From NCBI RefSeq assembly GCF_900101495.1, contig NZ_FMUS01000005.1, positions 62,001 to 126,000 of the forward strand: 64,000 nucleotides of DNA. Reading direction: 5' to 3'. Both the position numbers and the translations under genes were made by a program. The DNA comes from Alkaliphilus peptidifermentans DSM 18978. GTDB lineage: Bacteria > Bacillota > Clostridia > Peptostreptococcales > Natronincolaceae. Under the pieces are notes generated by a model, which had not been told where the DNA came from, ran no database searches, and saw only the letters and a list, made by a program, of their open reading frames with translations. Shown piece after piece: positions 24,032 through 33,389 of the stretch; position 1 is the first letter of the stretch, and each line of letters starts with the position of its first letter.

Positions 24032-27000
24032 ATCAATAGGCCTCCATTGTCGATTTCTTTTCTCCAAGCAGCATATATTTCAAGTTTATCTCCTCCTTGT
24101 TTTGAGTAGTCCTTCAATAAACAATGACATATAGCTATTATTATTTCATTAGTTAGCCCAATTGTGTGTTTTCTTACTATATCATATAGTTCATCTGTCA
24201 ATAATTTGAAATTTTCCACTCTCTGAACTAAATTTTCTACAATAACCTTACAGTCAAGTAGCTCAGTAACCAGTTCAGCTAATTTATCAAAATGCTCATT
24301 TTTCCATACTGTCAGTTCACCTGTATTCAAGTATTCTCTCAACAAGAAATGTACACCTATTTTATTTTTAGTAGTAATATTTGCTTTTCCTAATAATTTG
24401 TTTAATTTATCTATATCAACATCAATTTTTTCAATAACCCGTCCCTTTAAGAGCAATTTTAGTAATTCATTAACAAATATATTATGATCCTCTTTTGTGT
24501 GTTCAAGAGATCTTGCATATTCATAGGGAATTTCTTTGCCATCAAATTTGTTTATTCTACACAAAACTGGCTCCAACCAGTCGTTTTGATAAACAACAGC
24601 AACTCCTCTTGGTAATTTTGCAATTTCATCCAATTGCTCATCTTTTAAAGCTGCTGATTTGCCCGCAAGTCGCCGATCAGACTCATCAGGTAATCTCATA
24701 ATAATTTTCGTATTAGTATTCCTTATAGCAGAAATGTCTACAGCACTAGGTGACTGATCAGCTATGATAAAGCCTTCTCCATAGGTTCGCATCTCAGCTA
24801 TGGCATTTGACAACATTTCTACTGATTTTCCTGCAACGTTAGAACCTTCTGGGTTTTGATCGTTAGATGTTCTCTTTAAAATATGGTGAGCTTCTTCTAA
24901 AACTGTAACATGTTTTAGCGTCTGATTCATACCTTCTGTAAATGCCATCCTGTGTTCATTCAACCTCATCACCAGAATGCCCATTATGAGAGATTTAGTT
25001 TCTAATGAGCCAACTCTACTTAAATCTACAATAACATTTTTATCAAATAAAACATTATTATCCACTTCGTCTGCAGAGAATATTTGTCCATTCAAACCAT
25101 TAGTTAACGATTTTACTCTTGTTGCAAGTGAGCCTATATAGTTACTTTTTAACTCCTGTGAATATGCGGAGTTATCTATTACATTAATTAGCTCAATTTG
25201 CAAATCTTGAAAAGTAGGAAACAAATCATCTGAATATTTATTTTTAGACTCAACTAAATCCCATCCACATACCTCATATGCTTGTAGAACCGCATCTTTT
25301 AATACCGCAGGCATAGCGGCATACATAGGCCAACACACGCTAAATATTTCTATCAGACGGTCGATATGTTCTAGGATATGTATTTTAGGTGGAAATTTAA
25401 ATGGATTAATTCTCAGCAAATCAGAGTATAGAGGATTAGTTCCAAATACAACTACATCTCGCCTATTACCAAATATATTTTTATATTCACCCTTAGCTGG
25501 TTCAATAATCAAGAAATTAATCCCAACAGTATCAAGTTGATCAAGTAATTCATAGACTGTATTACTTTTTCCTGAACCAGTAGAACCAGTAATAAAAGTA
25601 TGCATAGATAAACTATTTCTATTAAGTCTTACTCTGTTACTACAGTCACTTCCCATGTTAAATACTTTGCCTAAGTTAATAGTATGGGTTGCTTTAACCC
25701 CATTATAGCTAACAACTTCCTTTCCAAAATCAGCATGTTCAATTACAGGAAAGCCACAAACTGATCTTCTTGGTAATCCCATGTGGAGTGCTAATTCATT
25801 TCCACTTACCAATGCACAAGGAGTTACTTGTATACTTCCTGCAGTGCTATTATAGGAAAAAATAGGATGGGCAAAATTTGTAACGTATTGTTTAATTAAG
25901 TTTGTTTTTATGCCATCAACTTTCCCCCAAGAATTGATAGCTGAAACTTCCACACCAGAGTTTTCTCCACGCATAAGTGCCTTATATGTAGAAGCTGCAA
26001 TTTCAGCTGCATAAGAATTCTCTGATAAAAAATATGCAGCACATTCCCACATTCCCAAACTTTCAAACTCTTTTAATCTTTCTAGCTGTGTATCAATACG
26101 TTCTAAAGTATTTATTATTGTCTTGTCTTGCATCGTTAGCGCAATACTTTGAGATGTACCAGAAGCTATTCCTTTTGTATCTGTAGTCCCTTCATTCCTA
26201 CTTTCATTTTCACCATAACTTTCTCCACTTGTCTCAGATTTGCTTTCACTGAAAGATGTACTAGATGATGTGCTATGTGTCTCAGTGTTTTGTAAGGCTG
26301 TACCGAGCAAACCTAATCCACCTGAAACAACACCTCCAATAGCTAAACTAGCACCTCCAGTAATTGGTGCAAGGGCAGCACTCACGATTCCCACAGCCGA
26401 AGCCAAGCCTTTTGTTGTTTTACTTCCCATTCCTTCCTTAGATATTGAATTAGAAACAGAATCACTTCTGGATTCACTAGAACTATATGTAGATGATTGG
26501 TTTTTTGTATATGAACTACCTTTTGTTAAACCCTCAGTAAATGATTGGGCTAAATTTATTGTATTATTATTTGAATAGCTTATTTGAGAATTTGCGAATG
26601 GTGACAAATGTGTATATATTTTCTCATAGTTTTTTCGTGTTTCCATCAACTGCTCTTGTGTTGTGCCATTTGCAACTATAATAGCTGTGTATCTTTCACC
26701 CTGCATTGATAGAGCAAGCTTTTCTAAGCCCTGCACAAAAGATTTATTTGCTTTATTTTCCTCATCTCTGCTATTAGCTACACATGATACTGCTGATATA
26801 CTGTTCGCTTTTATTCTCCCCAATATATCATGCATTTCATCTTCAAGAAATTCTTGAGTTTTTATGCCAGGAAATTGGCCAAACATTGCATTTTTCAGTG
26901 TATCTTTTAAAGAGTTGGTAGTGCGTTCAGAGTCAAGTGAACGTATACCCAAATAAAAATCAGTTTTTTCTCCATTACTATCAATAATAATAAAAACAGC

Positions 27001-27288
27001 ACAGTTCGTTGTTGAAAGTGCATTAAAAACACTGGCAAACTTGTAAGTAGAATATTCATCTTTTTCATATACCATTTCAGTAATTTTAAAAAATCTTACA
27101 TTTTCAGCAATGTTTGATTTGAGTTCCTGCTCATCTAGAGGAACAACTTCTAGTTCTCTCAGTTTTGTTATATAATTTTTTAAAACTATATCATTAACTA
27201 CTTGTAATGCATCTCGGAACTGCATATCTAAACTTTCATATCTTGGCAAAGAAACTGAATTACTACTATATTCTTTGATTTCATTCAT
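24028..27288 (-). CDS. HerA/VirB4-like ATPase with serine-rich and hydrophobic insert
   Basis: A 1086-residue protein. Residues 1-230 are an uncharacterised α/β region. About 255-290 and 335-370 are serine-rich segments that bracket a glycine/alanine-rich hydrophobic stretch (about 293-333) able to form a membrane hairpin. The motor follows: Walker A GSTGSGKS near 568-575, IIEPAKGEYK, Walker B HVTVLEEAHH near 793-802 and a terminal IIADQSPSAVD, the pattern of HerA/DUF87 hexameric translocases that pump DNA or protein. A helical tail (about 930-1086) completes it. It lies in an operon between a small membrane protein and the LHH toxin. Its role as toxin exporter or DNA-processing motor is open. 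Confidence 0.85.
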   Translation of the reverse strand: MNEIKEYSSNSVSLPRYESLDMQFRDALQVVNDIVLKNYITKLRELEVVPLDEQELKSNIAENVRFFKITEMVYEKDEYSTYKFASVFNALSTTNCAVFIIIDSNGEKTDFYLGIRSLDSERTTNSLKDTLKNAMFGQFPGIKTQEFLEDEMHDILGRIKANSISAVSCVANSRDEENKANKSFVQGLEKLALSMQGERYTAIIVANGTTQEQLMETRKNYEKIYTHLSPFANSQISYSNNNTINLAQSFTEGLTKGSSYTKNQSSTYSSSESRSDSVSNSISKEGMGSKTTKGLASAVGIVSAALAPITGGASLAIGGVVSGGLGLLGTALQNTETHSTSSSTSFSESKSETSGESYGENESRNEGTTDTKGIASGTSQSIALTMQDKTIINTLERIDTQLERLKEFESLGMWECAAYFLSENSYAAEIAASTYKALMRGENSGVEVSAINSWGKVDGIKTNLIKQYVTNFAHPIFSYNSTAGSIQVTPCALVSGNELALHMGLPRRSVCGFPVIEHADFGKEVVSYNGVKATHTINLGKVFNMGSDCSNRVRLNRNSLSMHTFITGSTGSGKSNTVYELLDQLDTVGINFLIIEPAKGEYKNIFGNRRDVVVFGTNPLYSDLLRINPFKFPPKIHILEHIDRLIEIFSVCWPMYAAMPAVLKDAVLQAYEVCGWDLVESKNKYSDDLFPTFQDLQIELINVIDNSAYSQELKSNYIGSLATRVKSLTNGLNGQIFSADEVDNNVLFDKNVIVDLSRVGSLETKSLIMGILVMRLNEHRMAFTEGMNQTLKHVTVLEEAHHILKRTSNDQNPEGSNVAGKSVEMLSNAIAEMRTYGEGFIIADQSPSAVDISAIRNTNTKIIMRLPDESDRRLAGKSAALKDEQLDEIAKLPRGVAVVYQNDWLEPVLCRINKFDGKEIPYEYARSLEHTKEDHNIFVNELLKLLLKGRVIEKIDVDIDKLNKLLGKANITTKNKIGVHFLLREYLNTGELTVWKNEHFDKLAELVTELLDCKVIVENLVQRVENFKLLTDELYDIVRKHTIGLTNEIIIAICHCLLKDYSKQGGDKLEIYAAWRKEIDNGGLLI

Positions 27289-27300
27289 GGATCTGTCCCC

Positions 27301-27798
27301 CTACTTATCAGTGATAATTAGCACTCCTCCAACAACCACAAATGCAACACCTGCTACTACAACAACTGACTTTGCAACAGTTATTCCTACCACTGTAGCT
27401 AGTACACCCCCAACCACCATACCTGTGCCAATTTGTTTCTGTGAAATCTGATTTCTATTTGAAGAAACTATTCGTTCCTTCTCGATTTTTTGAGCTCTCT
27501 CCCCATACAAATGTTTACATATACGTTTAAGTAGCTCAATTCTTACTTTTGAAAAATTATAAACAACCTGTATCATTTGTTCATCCATATAATTTTTAGT
27601 CCATAAGTCCACATCATATTTTAGAGCTTCTCCATCATGTTCTTCATACAAATCTAATAAATTCCCTTCAGACAAAGAAATCATCTGATTAAACTCTTCA
27701 AATGTAGGATCGACCACTAAGCTATCCTTTAGCATAATTCTAATCATAAGTGTATCATTATCTTTTACTGCTTGTTTAAACTCTTGAGTAATTGCCAT
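27301..27798 (-). CDS. Small membrane protein with C-terminal two-helix anchor
   Basis: A 165-residue protein, not assigned to a family. Residues 1-120 are soluble and helical with an acidic middle (LDLYEEHDGEALKYDVDLW). Two adjacent glycine/valine-rich hydrophobic helices close the chain (GTGMVVGGVLATVVGITVA, then VVVVAGVAFVVVGGVLII). AAAGGAGGG lies 8 bases before the ATG. It sits between the long dynamin-like GTPase and the HerA-like ATPase and is a candidate membrane platform for either, by position only. Confidence 0.7.
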   Translation of the reverse strand: MAITQEFKQAVKDNDTLMIRIMLKDSLVVDPTFEEFNQMISLSEGNLLDLYEEHDGEALKYDVDLWTKNYMDEQMIQVVYNFSKVRIELLKRICKHLYGERAQKIEKERIVSSNRNQISQKQIGTGMVVGGVLATVVGITVAKSVVVVAGVAFVVVGGVLIITDK

Positions 27799-27816
27799 TT
27801 CTATTTCCCTCCTTTA

Positions 27817-30117
27817 TTAGATATCCAAAATAGATTCTATACGAGATTGTATATCCTGAAGCCACTCTAAACGTTTCTGCGTTTCTTTAATCATTGCTTC
27901 TACGTTTTTGCTATCCTTAGCACAGTGCTCTAATTCATGAAGTTTTTTGCTTAAAACTTCATCAAGTTCAACAAACTTTGATCTAAATGTGGTCTTTATG
28001 TAATTACTTTGTTCTTTTGCATATTTCATAGCATTATCACTGTTTTTAAATAATTGTTTTTGAATAGGTGCAAAGAATCTTTGTGTTAGCTCTGATGCAT
28101 CAACATATTCTTTATTTTCATAAACATCTTTGTAGTAACCATCTTCATCAAACCATGTCCATGGTTTATACCATTTTTTATCTGAATTCTCCACCCATTT
28201 TTCCCCAACTTTAATTGATTCTGTTTTTGTTAAGTTGGTGATTAGGTTTTTTATATTTGCCATTGTCCCGCCATCTATTTCTCCATGTAATAATTCAAAT
28301 GGATTTACTGTTACCGTACCTATTTCAATATCCTGTGCTAAGGCAGATATCCTTTCTTTGTATTGATCTAATAAGTCTTTTGCATTTTTCTCAACATAAT
28401 CAGTAATTACCTTTTCTAGTTTAACTTGAACTTCTGCCTGTAAACCTTCCGCAAACTTTCCAAACACTTTGCACATGCTTTCCGCATCTCGCTGAGTAAG
28501 CTTAGAATCATCTTTTGAATTTTGAGATGAAATTTTCTTTTGTGCCTCCATAAGTATGGTGCTTGTAATAGACTTAATTTCCGAGTCATAATTAATTGCT
28601 TCAATTTTATCTTTAAATTTTTTAGCTTCTTGTCCATTTTTTAATTTTGCTTCAATAGCTTCTATTTGTGATAAAATCTCATTGCGTTTATTTTGATTTA
28701 AGGCTATTTCTTGTTTTGTATTCTCAAATGATCTTGCACTCTCCAGCTTTTTAGAAAAGGTATCTACGATGTTTTTGATTTTTGCTGTTTTTGCATACTT
28801 CGCAACATACATTTTAATAGATGATTCAATTGGAATTATTCCAGTATGAATAAGTGCTTCTGTATATTTATCATTGGAGTCCTTGGCTATAGCTAATTGA
28901 GATGTTATTTCACCTCGGACACTTGGTGTTAATGGTGCATAAGTTTCCAAGTGCAACTCTTCATTACGATTTAATTTCTTCACTTTTGTAATTGCTTCCA
29001 TAATATTAGGGCTAATATCGTCATCCATAAAATTAATACTAGCTAAATCTACATTTTTCAGAGACGTTCTTATATCTAATGCAGGTAATGCTGCGGCAGG
29101 AAAAATATTTGGATTTTTGATTCCTTTATCCTCTAAATATTTTCGAACTTTTTGAATTGAACCAACAACACTATCTTCGCCTTGTTTAAAATCATCTAAT
29201 TTATTAACTACAAATATGAATCTATCTTTTGACTGTTTACCTCCTACTCCCATACTATCTGCTACATGATTTAATAAATCATTATCATCATTAATTGCTA
29301 ATTGAGTAGCATTAAGTATATATAAAACAACAGTTTTAGAGGATTCTGATAGCATTCTATACGTTGCTGCTTTATGCTCTGGATCTCTAGAGTTATTAGG
29401 ACCAGGAGTATCTACTAATACCAGAGAAACATCATCTGCAGTAACAAAAGGAATATTTCCCTCAATACTTATGTTCGACACTATCGGGTTACTATTCAAT
29501 TTATCCATAACTTCCAAACTAAGCTCCATATGAGTTTCTAATAAATCTCCATTTTTATCATATACAGTAGCTCTAAATGGATCTAAGTCCTTATCTTTAA
29601 TTTTTGTAATAGTAGCTGTACATGCCTCCTGTTTTGCTGGCATAAGTTTTTGTCTAAGCAGCGCATTAATTAATGTAGATTTTCCTGCACTCATCGTTGC
29701 AACAACATTAACTTCAAAATCACTACTACTTGCCATTTCAAAGGCTCTCTTAACATCTGTCTGTTTCAATTCATCAAAAGGACCATTCTGAATATCATAA
29801 AAAATATCTTTAATAGCTTGTTCCTTATCTTTTACTTCCTTAGCCGGTCTATGATAACATATAATATCGATACCTTTTTCTTTCGCATCCTTGGTTACAG
29901 ACAATAAATCTTCATAATCTAAAACAGTCCCATGAAAAGTAATTCTAAATTCTTTAGTATTACATTCTTCAACAAGAATTTTGGGCAACTCTTCTATCCA
30001 CTCTTGTAATCTTCTATCATCTACATTTAATGCACTGTTTGCCTTAATAGGTTTGCCATCAATTTGAACTCTAGTTTCAACCTTGTATGGATTGTATTTA
30101 ATAAATATTTCTCTCAT
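27817..30117 (-). CDS. Long dynamin-like GTPase
   Basis: A 766-residue bacterial dynamin-like protein. A β-rich N-terminal domain (1-95, FIKYNPYKVETRVQIDGKPI) precedes the GTPase: G1 ATMSAGKST (140-148), G2-like ACTATIT, G3 DTPG (236-239) and G4 NKLD (305-308). A long coiled-coil stalk spans about 400-620, and a tryptophan-rich loop (KKWYKPWTWFDEDGYYKD) near 660-680 could be the membrane-insertion paddle. The ATG overlaps the stop of the short dynamin by one base (TAATG). Tandem dynamins of this sort act as membrane-remodelling pairs and are known from LeoA/LeoBC-type and phage-resistance loci. Confidence 0.88.
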   Translation of the reverse strand: MREIFIKYNPYKVETRVQIDGKPIKANSALNVDDRRLQEWIEELPKILVEECNTKEFRITFHGTVLDYEDLLSVTKDAKEKGIDIICYHRPAKEVKDKEQAIKDIFYDIQNGPFDELKQTDVKRAFEMASSSDFEVNVVATMSAGKSTLINALLRQKLMPAKQEACTATITKIKDKDLDPFRATVYDKNGDLLETHMELSLEVMDKLNSNPIVSNISIEGNIPFVTADDVSLVLVDTPGPNNSRDPEHKAATYRMLSESSKTVVLYILNATQLAINDDNDLLNHVADSMGVGGKQSKDRFIFVVNKLDDFKQGEDSVVGSIQKVRKYLEDKGIKNPNIFPAAALPALDIRTSLKNVDLASINFMDDDISPNIMEAITKVKKLNRNEELHLETYAPLTPSVRGEITSQLAIAKDSNDKYTEALIHTGIIPIESSIKMYVAKYAKTAKIKNIVDTFSKKLESARSFENTKQEIALNQNKRNEILSQIEAIEAKLKNGQEAKKFKDKIEAINYDSEIKSITSTILMEAQKKISSQNSKDDSKLTQRDAESMCKVFGKFAEGLQAEVQVKLEKVITDYVEKNAKDLLDQYKERISALAQDIEIGTVTVNPFELLHGEIDGGTMANIKNLITNLTKTESIKVGEKWVENSDKKWYKPWTWFDEDGYYKDVYENKEYVDASELTQRFFAPIQKQLFKNSDNAMKYAKEQSNYIKTTFRSKFVELDEVLSKKLHELEHCAKDSKNVEAMIKETQKRLEWLQDIQSRIESILDI

Positions 30118-31478
30118 TAGTATTCTGCCCCTTCCATAACGATTTGTTCTAAACAAAGTACTCCACATTTTACTAGCAAGTCATTAATTTGATAATTTTC
30201 ATGTTTACTGTAATTTTTTATGGCCTTATTTAATGTATCCTCAGAGTAAAATTTCGAAAGATTATACTCGTCTTTTTTAAACTTCATTTGTAAAAATTTG
30301 TATTCATCTTCTTCGTCTTCGTTAAGGTCAATTCCATACATTTTCTTTTTTGCTAGTCCTCCCACATATGACGACACAGGACAAATAATCGGATTTTCCC
30401 ACCCAATTTTATTTAAGTCTTTCTTTAAATTATTGATGCTTTCCTCAATTGAGTCCTCTGGAACTCTAAATCTATCTAGCTTATTCAGAACAAATATCAG
30501 TTTCTTTTTATCTACATTCTCATAAATAAACTGTAGATACTTTAAATCATCATCTGTCCCTGCATTTTCAGCATTTACTATGTAAACAATTTTATCATAA
30601 TTTTCATTTAGAATACTCTCTTTTGTGATTTGAGCGTGATCATAGTTTTGTGATGAATTAACTCCAGGGGTGTCAATAATACATAATCTAGATGAGCCCT
30701 TTATCAATTGCCTAAAGTATGTAGAAGCAAATATTCTATTATCTTTGCTGTCAATATCATCAGTTAGTAAGTCTTTTTTACCTGCATTTAAGTTTAAATC
30801 ATAATCAAATTTATAATTAAATCCATCCTCAAAGGGCTTATTATAAACAAAGTGTAACTTTGATGTGCATGCATCGTTCATAGTACGATTTACTGTCTTT
30901 CCAACTAGTGTGTTAATTAGTGTGGATTTTCCTGCACTCATGGTAGCTGTTGTCAAAATTGTCATTTGCTTTTGTCTTATATGCCTCTGGTTAATCTTCC
31001 AACATTTAACTTGATATTTAATTTTATCTAAATCTTGAATAGACTCTTCATCATTATAAAGATAGTTAAAAAACCTATCTAAATTTCTATGGTGTCTTTT
31101 ATGACACATAAATTTAATATCATTTATTATGCTAGTGGCTTTATTAGGTTCCATCATAGCATTTATAAACAGACAGTCACAAATAAAAGCATATCTGTAT
31201 GTAAAAAATTTGAAACCTTTAATTTTAAGTCCCATTACTCCTTTGCTCATCTTTTTTAATTCCTGAGTTCTATAAGTGTAGCTATCCTTGCTTACTCCTA
31301 AAAATACATTTTTATAATTATCTAAAGCTGATACAGAGAATTTATTTTTCGCGGAGTACTTATTTACAAAATATTCAAGAGCATTCAAATATTTTATTTT
31401 ATATTTAATACTTTCTTCTATTATAGGATGGTCTTTTAAAAAGTGTGAAACGAACATCAAGTTTATATCAAACTCCAT
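30117..31478 (-). CDS. Short dynamin-like GTPase
   Basis: A 453-residue GTPase with an α-helical N-terminal region (1-170) and a complete dynamin-type G domain: G1 ATMSAGKST (178-186), ACTS, G3 DTPGVNSS (269-276) and G4 NKLDR (332-336). Unlike its partner it ends shortly after the G domain and lacks the long stalk, so it probably works with the long GTPase encoded next and coupled by TAATG. A GAGAGG box precedes the ATG, 18 bases after the WYL regulator stop. Confidence 0.87.
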   Translation of the reverse strand: MEFDINLMFVSHFLKDHPIIEESIKYKIKYLNALEYFVNKYSAKNKFSVSALDNYKNVFLGVSKDSYTYRTQELKKMSKGVMGLKIKGFKFFTYRYAFICDCLFINAMMEPNKATSIINDIKFMCHKRHHRNLDRFFNYLYNDEESIQDLDKIKYQVKCWKINQRHIRQKQMTILTTATMSAGKSTLINTLVGKTVNRTMNDACTSKLHFVYNKPFEDGFNYKFDYDLNLNAGKKDLLTDDIDSKDNRIFASTYFRQLIKGSSRLCIIDTPGVNSSQNYDHAQITKESILNENYDKIVYIVNAENAGTDDDLKYLQFIYENVDKKKLIFVLNKLDRFRVPEDSIEESINNLKKDLNKIGWENPIICPVSSYVGGLAKKKMYGIDLNEDEEDEYKFLQMKFKKDEYNLSKFYSEDTLNKAIKNYSKHENYQINDLLVKCGVLCLEQIVMEGAEY

Positions 31479-31495
31479 TTTTCTACCTCTCTCAT

Positions 31496-32419
31496 TTAAA
31501 TTTCCTTAACCATATCCCCCTGACTCCTTAACCACATATTAATTCCATTTCCATATACCTCAGCACTAATTGTATATACACCATTTTGCTGTGCAATAAT
31601 TTCTGCAGTTGGTAATTTATCTAAAACAGCCTCAATAGATGGTCCAAGAAACTCAAATTTAACTTTTCTTAGTTCTCCGGAATACATAAATTGAACTCTC
31701 TTACGAAATTCTCCATCATTAAACTTATCTTTATATGGGATATTAAATTGTTGCTTTGTACCTTCTAAATCATTAATCCTATCGATTCGAAATACTGTAG
31801 GAAAATCTTTGCTTCCATCTGCCATATAAGCTATTAGATAAAAATAGTATTCAGAAAACATAATAGCAACGGGTTTAACTTCTCTCTCCTTCATAATGCC
31901 GTCTTGGCGTGTATATGTAAACTTTGTAATCTCACAATTTAAAATTAGTTGAGATAATTCCCAAAGTATAGAAAGTAGCTTTTTCCCATGTTTCAATGGT
32001 TCATAGTAGAGCTGCTCATTTTTTATTATTTGCTCGACTTTTTTACGGTCATTAGGTACTACCTGATTCAATAACTTATTGATAAGCCTATTTAGTTCTT
32101 CTTTACAAAATGCACGACTCTCTAATAATATTTTCAATATAGCCATTACTTCTTCGTTCGTAAGCCACTCTCGCTCAAACCGAACTAGAAAATAACCTTT
32201 TCTAGTCTTATCATATTTTATTGCAACTTCATTCTCTGTATAGTGATTTTCTGAAAGGTAGGCTCTTAGATCCTCTATATCTCGCTGTATTGTTTTTTGA
32301 GCAACTCCAAATTTTTCTGCAAGATCTCTTTTGCATAAAAGCTCTCCCTTATTTAAACCCTCATACATACTTAAAAGCCTAAAACCTTTGTTACCATTAT
32401 AATCAAGACTAGTATTCAA
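31496..32419 (-). CDS. WYL-domain transcriptional regulator
   Basis: A regulator of about 308 residues. An N-terminal DeoR-like winged helix (CKRDLAEKFGVAQKTIQRDI) is followed by a WYL ligand domain (about 155-240: ITKFTYTRQDGIMKEREVKP, EYYFYLIAYMADGSKDFPT, VFRIDRINDL) and a WCX-like tail. WYL regulators commonly control phage-defence loci and respond to nucleic-acid signals. A TTG at 32419 is preferred because AAGGCGG lies 8 bases upstream; an ATG at 32452 falls within a likely -10 box. It heads the operon of dynamins, ATPase, toxin and immunity. Confidence 0.85.
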   Translation of the reverse strand: MNTSLDYNGNKGFRLLSMYEGLNKGELLCKRDLAEKFGVAQKTIQRDIEDLRAYLSENHYTENEVAIKYDKTRKGYFLVRFEREWLTNEEVMAILKILLESRAFCKEELNRLINKLLNQVVPNDRKKVEQIIKNEQLYYEPLKHGKKLLSILWELSQLILNCEITKFTYTRQDGIMKEREVKPVAIMFSEYYFYLIAYMADGSKDFPTVFRIDRINDLEGTKQQFNIPYKDKFNDGEFRKRVQFMYSGELRKVKFEFLGPSIEAVLDKLPTAEIIAQQNGVYTISAEVYGNGINMWLRSQGDMVKEI

Positions 32420-32450
32420 CTTATTCACCGCCTTATTTTCATCTTGAATC

Positions 32451-32500
32451 ATTATATCTGGTTAAGACGGTCATTGATGGAATTTCGTTAGATTTCATCA
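32451..32500 (-). promoter_or_regulatory. Candidate promoter and operator of the WYL-led operon
   Basis: On the minus strand a perfect TATAAT (32451-32456) lies about 32 bases upstream of the chosen WYL start. Upstream of it is a near-perfect inverted repeat TGATGAAAT / ATTCCATCA (32475-32483 and 32492-32500, one mismatch). The -35 region is poor, as in activated or tightly regulated promoters. Binding by the WYL protein is an inference from position. Confidence 0.45.
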
Positions 32501-32593
32501 GAACATACAGAATCCCATGTGTCCATCAATATTCACATATAATGCTGTTAAATTGTGGATATAACCTACACTATAAAACTTCGACAAAATCTT

Positions 32594-33172
32594 TTATAAT
32601 CCTTTCCGTTTTTGCTGTTTTTCCCTATACATTTCACTATCTGCTAAGTGTATAAATTGATTAACATCTAAATCAGAACAACTATCATATTCATAGAAAC
32701 CTATACTTAAGCTTATAGGAAAGATAAAGTTGCTCTCTTTGTTAAATCCTTCTATTGCCTTATAGACTCTTTTCCAAACTTCTTTAGCCTGTAATTTTGT
32801 AATACTAGTAAATACAATTATAAATTCATCTCCACCAAATCTAATAATAAAATCTTCTTTTCTAATGTTTGTAAGTAATATCTTGCTAAGTTCAACTAAT
32901 AATTGATCCCCTGTACAATGTCCTAGTCTATCATTTACCAGTTTAAATCTATCAATATCAATAAAAGCAATAGTTGTGTTTGTATTATCTCTTAAATTTT
33001 TTTTCATTTCATCTTTGAGTTTCTTTATGCCTTCACACTTATTTAGAAAGCCAGTCATTTGATCTATAGAAGCTTGTTTTTTCAATGCATTTATCTCTTG
33101 GTTTAACTGTAAAATTTCTCTTTCTTTTTCTTTCAATAATATACAGTTTGATCTTTTACACTCTTGCCCCAT
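32594..33172 (-). CDS. GGDEF diguanylate cyclase
   Basis: A protein of about 192 residues: a short coiled-coil N-terminus (KEKEREILQLNQEINALKKQ) then a full GGDEF domain (TGFLNKCEGIKKL; FIDIDRFKLVND; GDQLLVELSKIL). The active site reads GGDEF intact, so it should convert two GTP to cyclic di-GMP. No transmembrane or PAS sensor domain is present; two N-terminal cysteines (MGQECKRSNC) may be a small sensing or metal site. AGGGGAG precedes the ATG at 33172. No inhibitory RxxD site was seen at the usual place. Confidence 0.88.
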   Translation of the reverse strand: MGQECKRSNCILLKEKEREILQLNQEINALKKQASIDQMTGFLNKCEGIKKLKDEMKKNLRDNTNTTIAFIDIDRFKLVNDRLGHCTGDQLLVELSKILLTNIRKEDFIIRFGGDEFIIVFTSITKLQAKEVWKRVYKAIEGFNKESNFIFPISLSIGFYEYDSCSDLDVNQFIHLADSEMYREKQQKRKGL

Positions 33173-33389
33173 ATTGAATCTCCCCTCGCAACCCAATCTT
33201 ATATGTAATCCTATGTCTCATTATATATGGTGATAAAGGACACATATTGTCCATGTATCCAACTTTCCTTAAGTTTTTTCAATAAAAAAACCGGCTAAGA
33301 TAATTTTTTATCCCAACCAGCATATTTGTTATTTATTCTATTTATATTGAATACATTATCTCTAGAAATCTCTTAATGTAAGGTTCAAA

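Noticed and set aside
28416-28637. 73-codon frame inside the long dynamin gene
   Set aside because: Shadow of the coiled-coil coding sequence in another frame, on the same strand.
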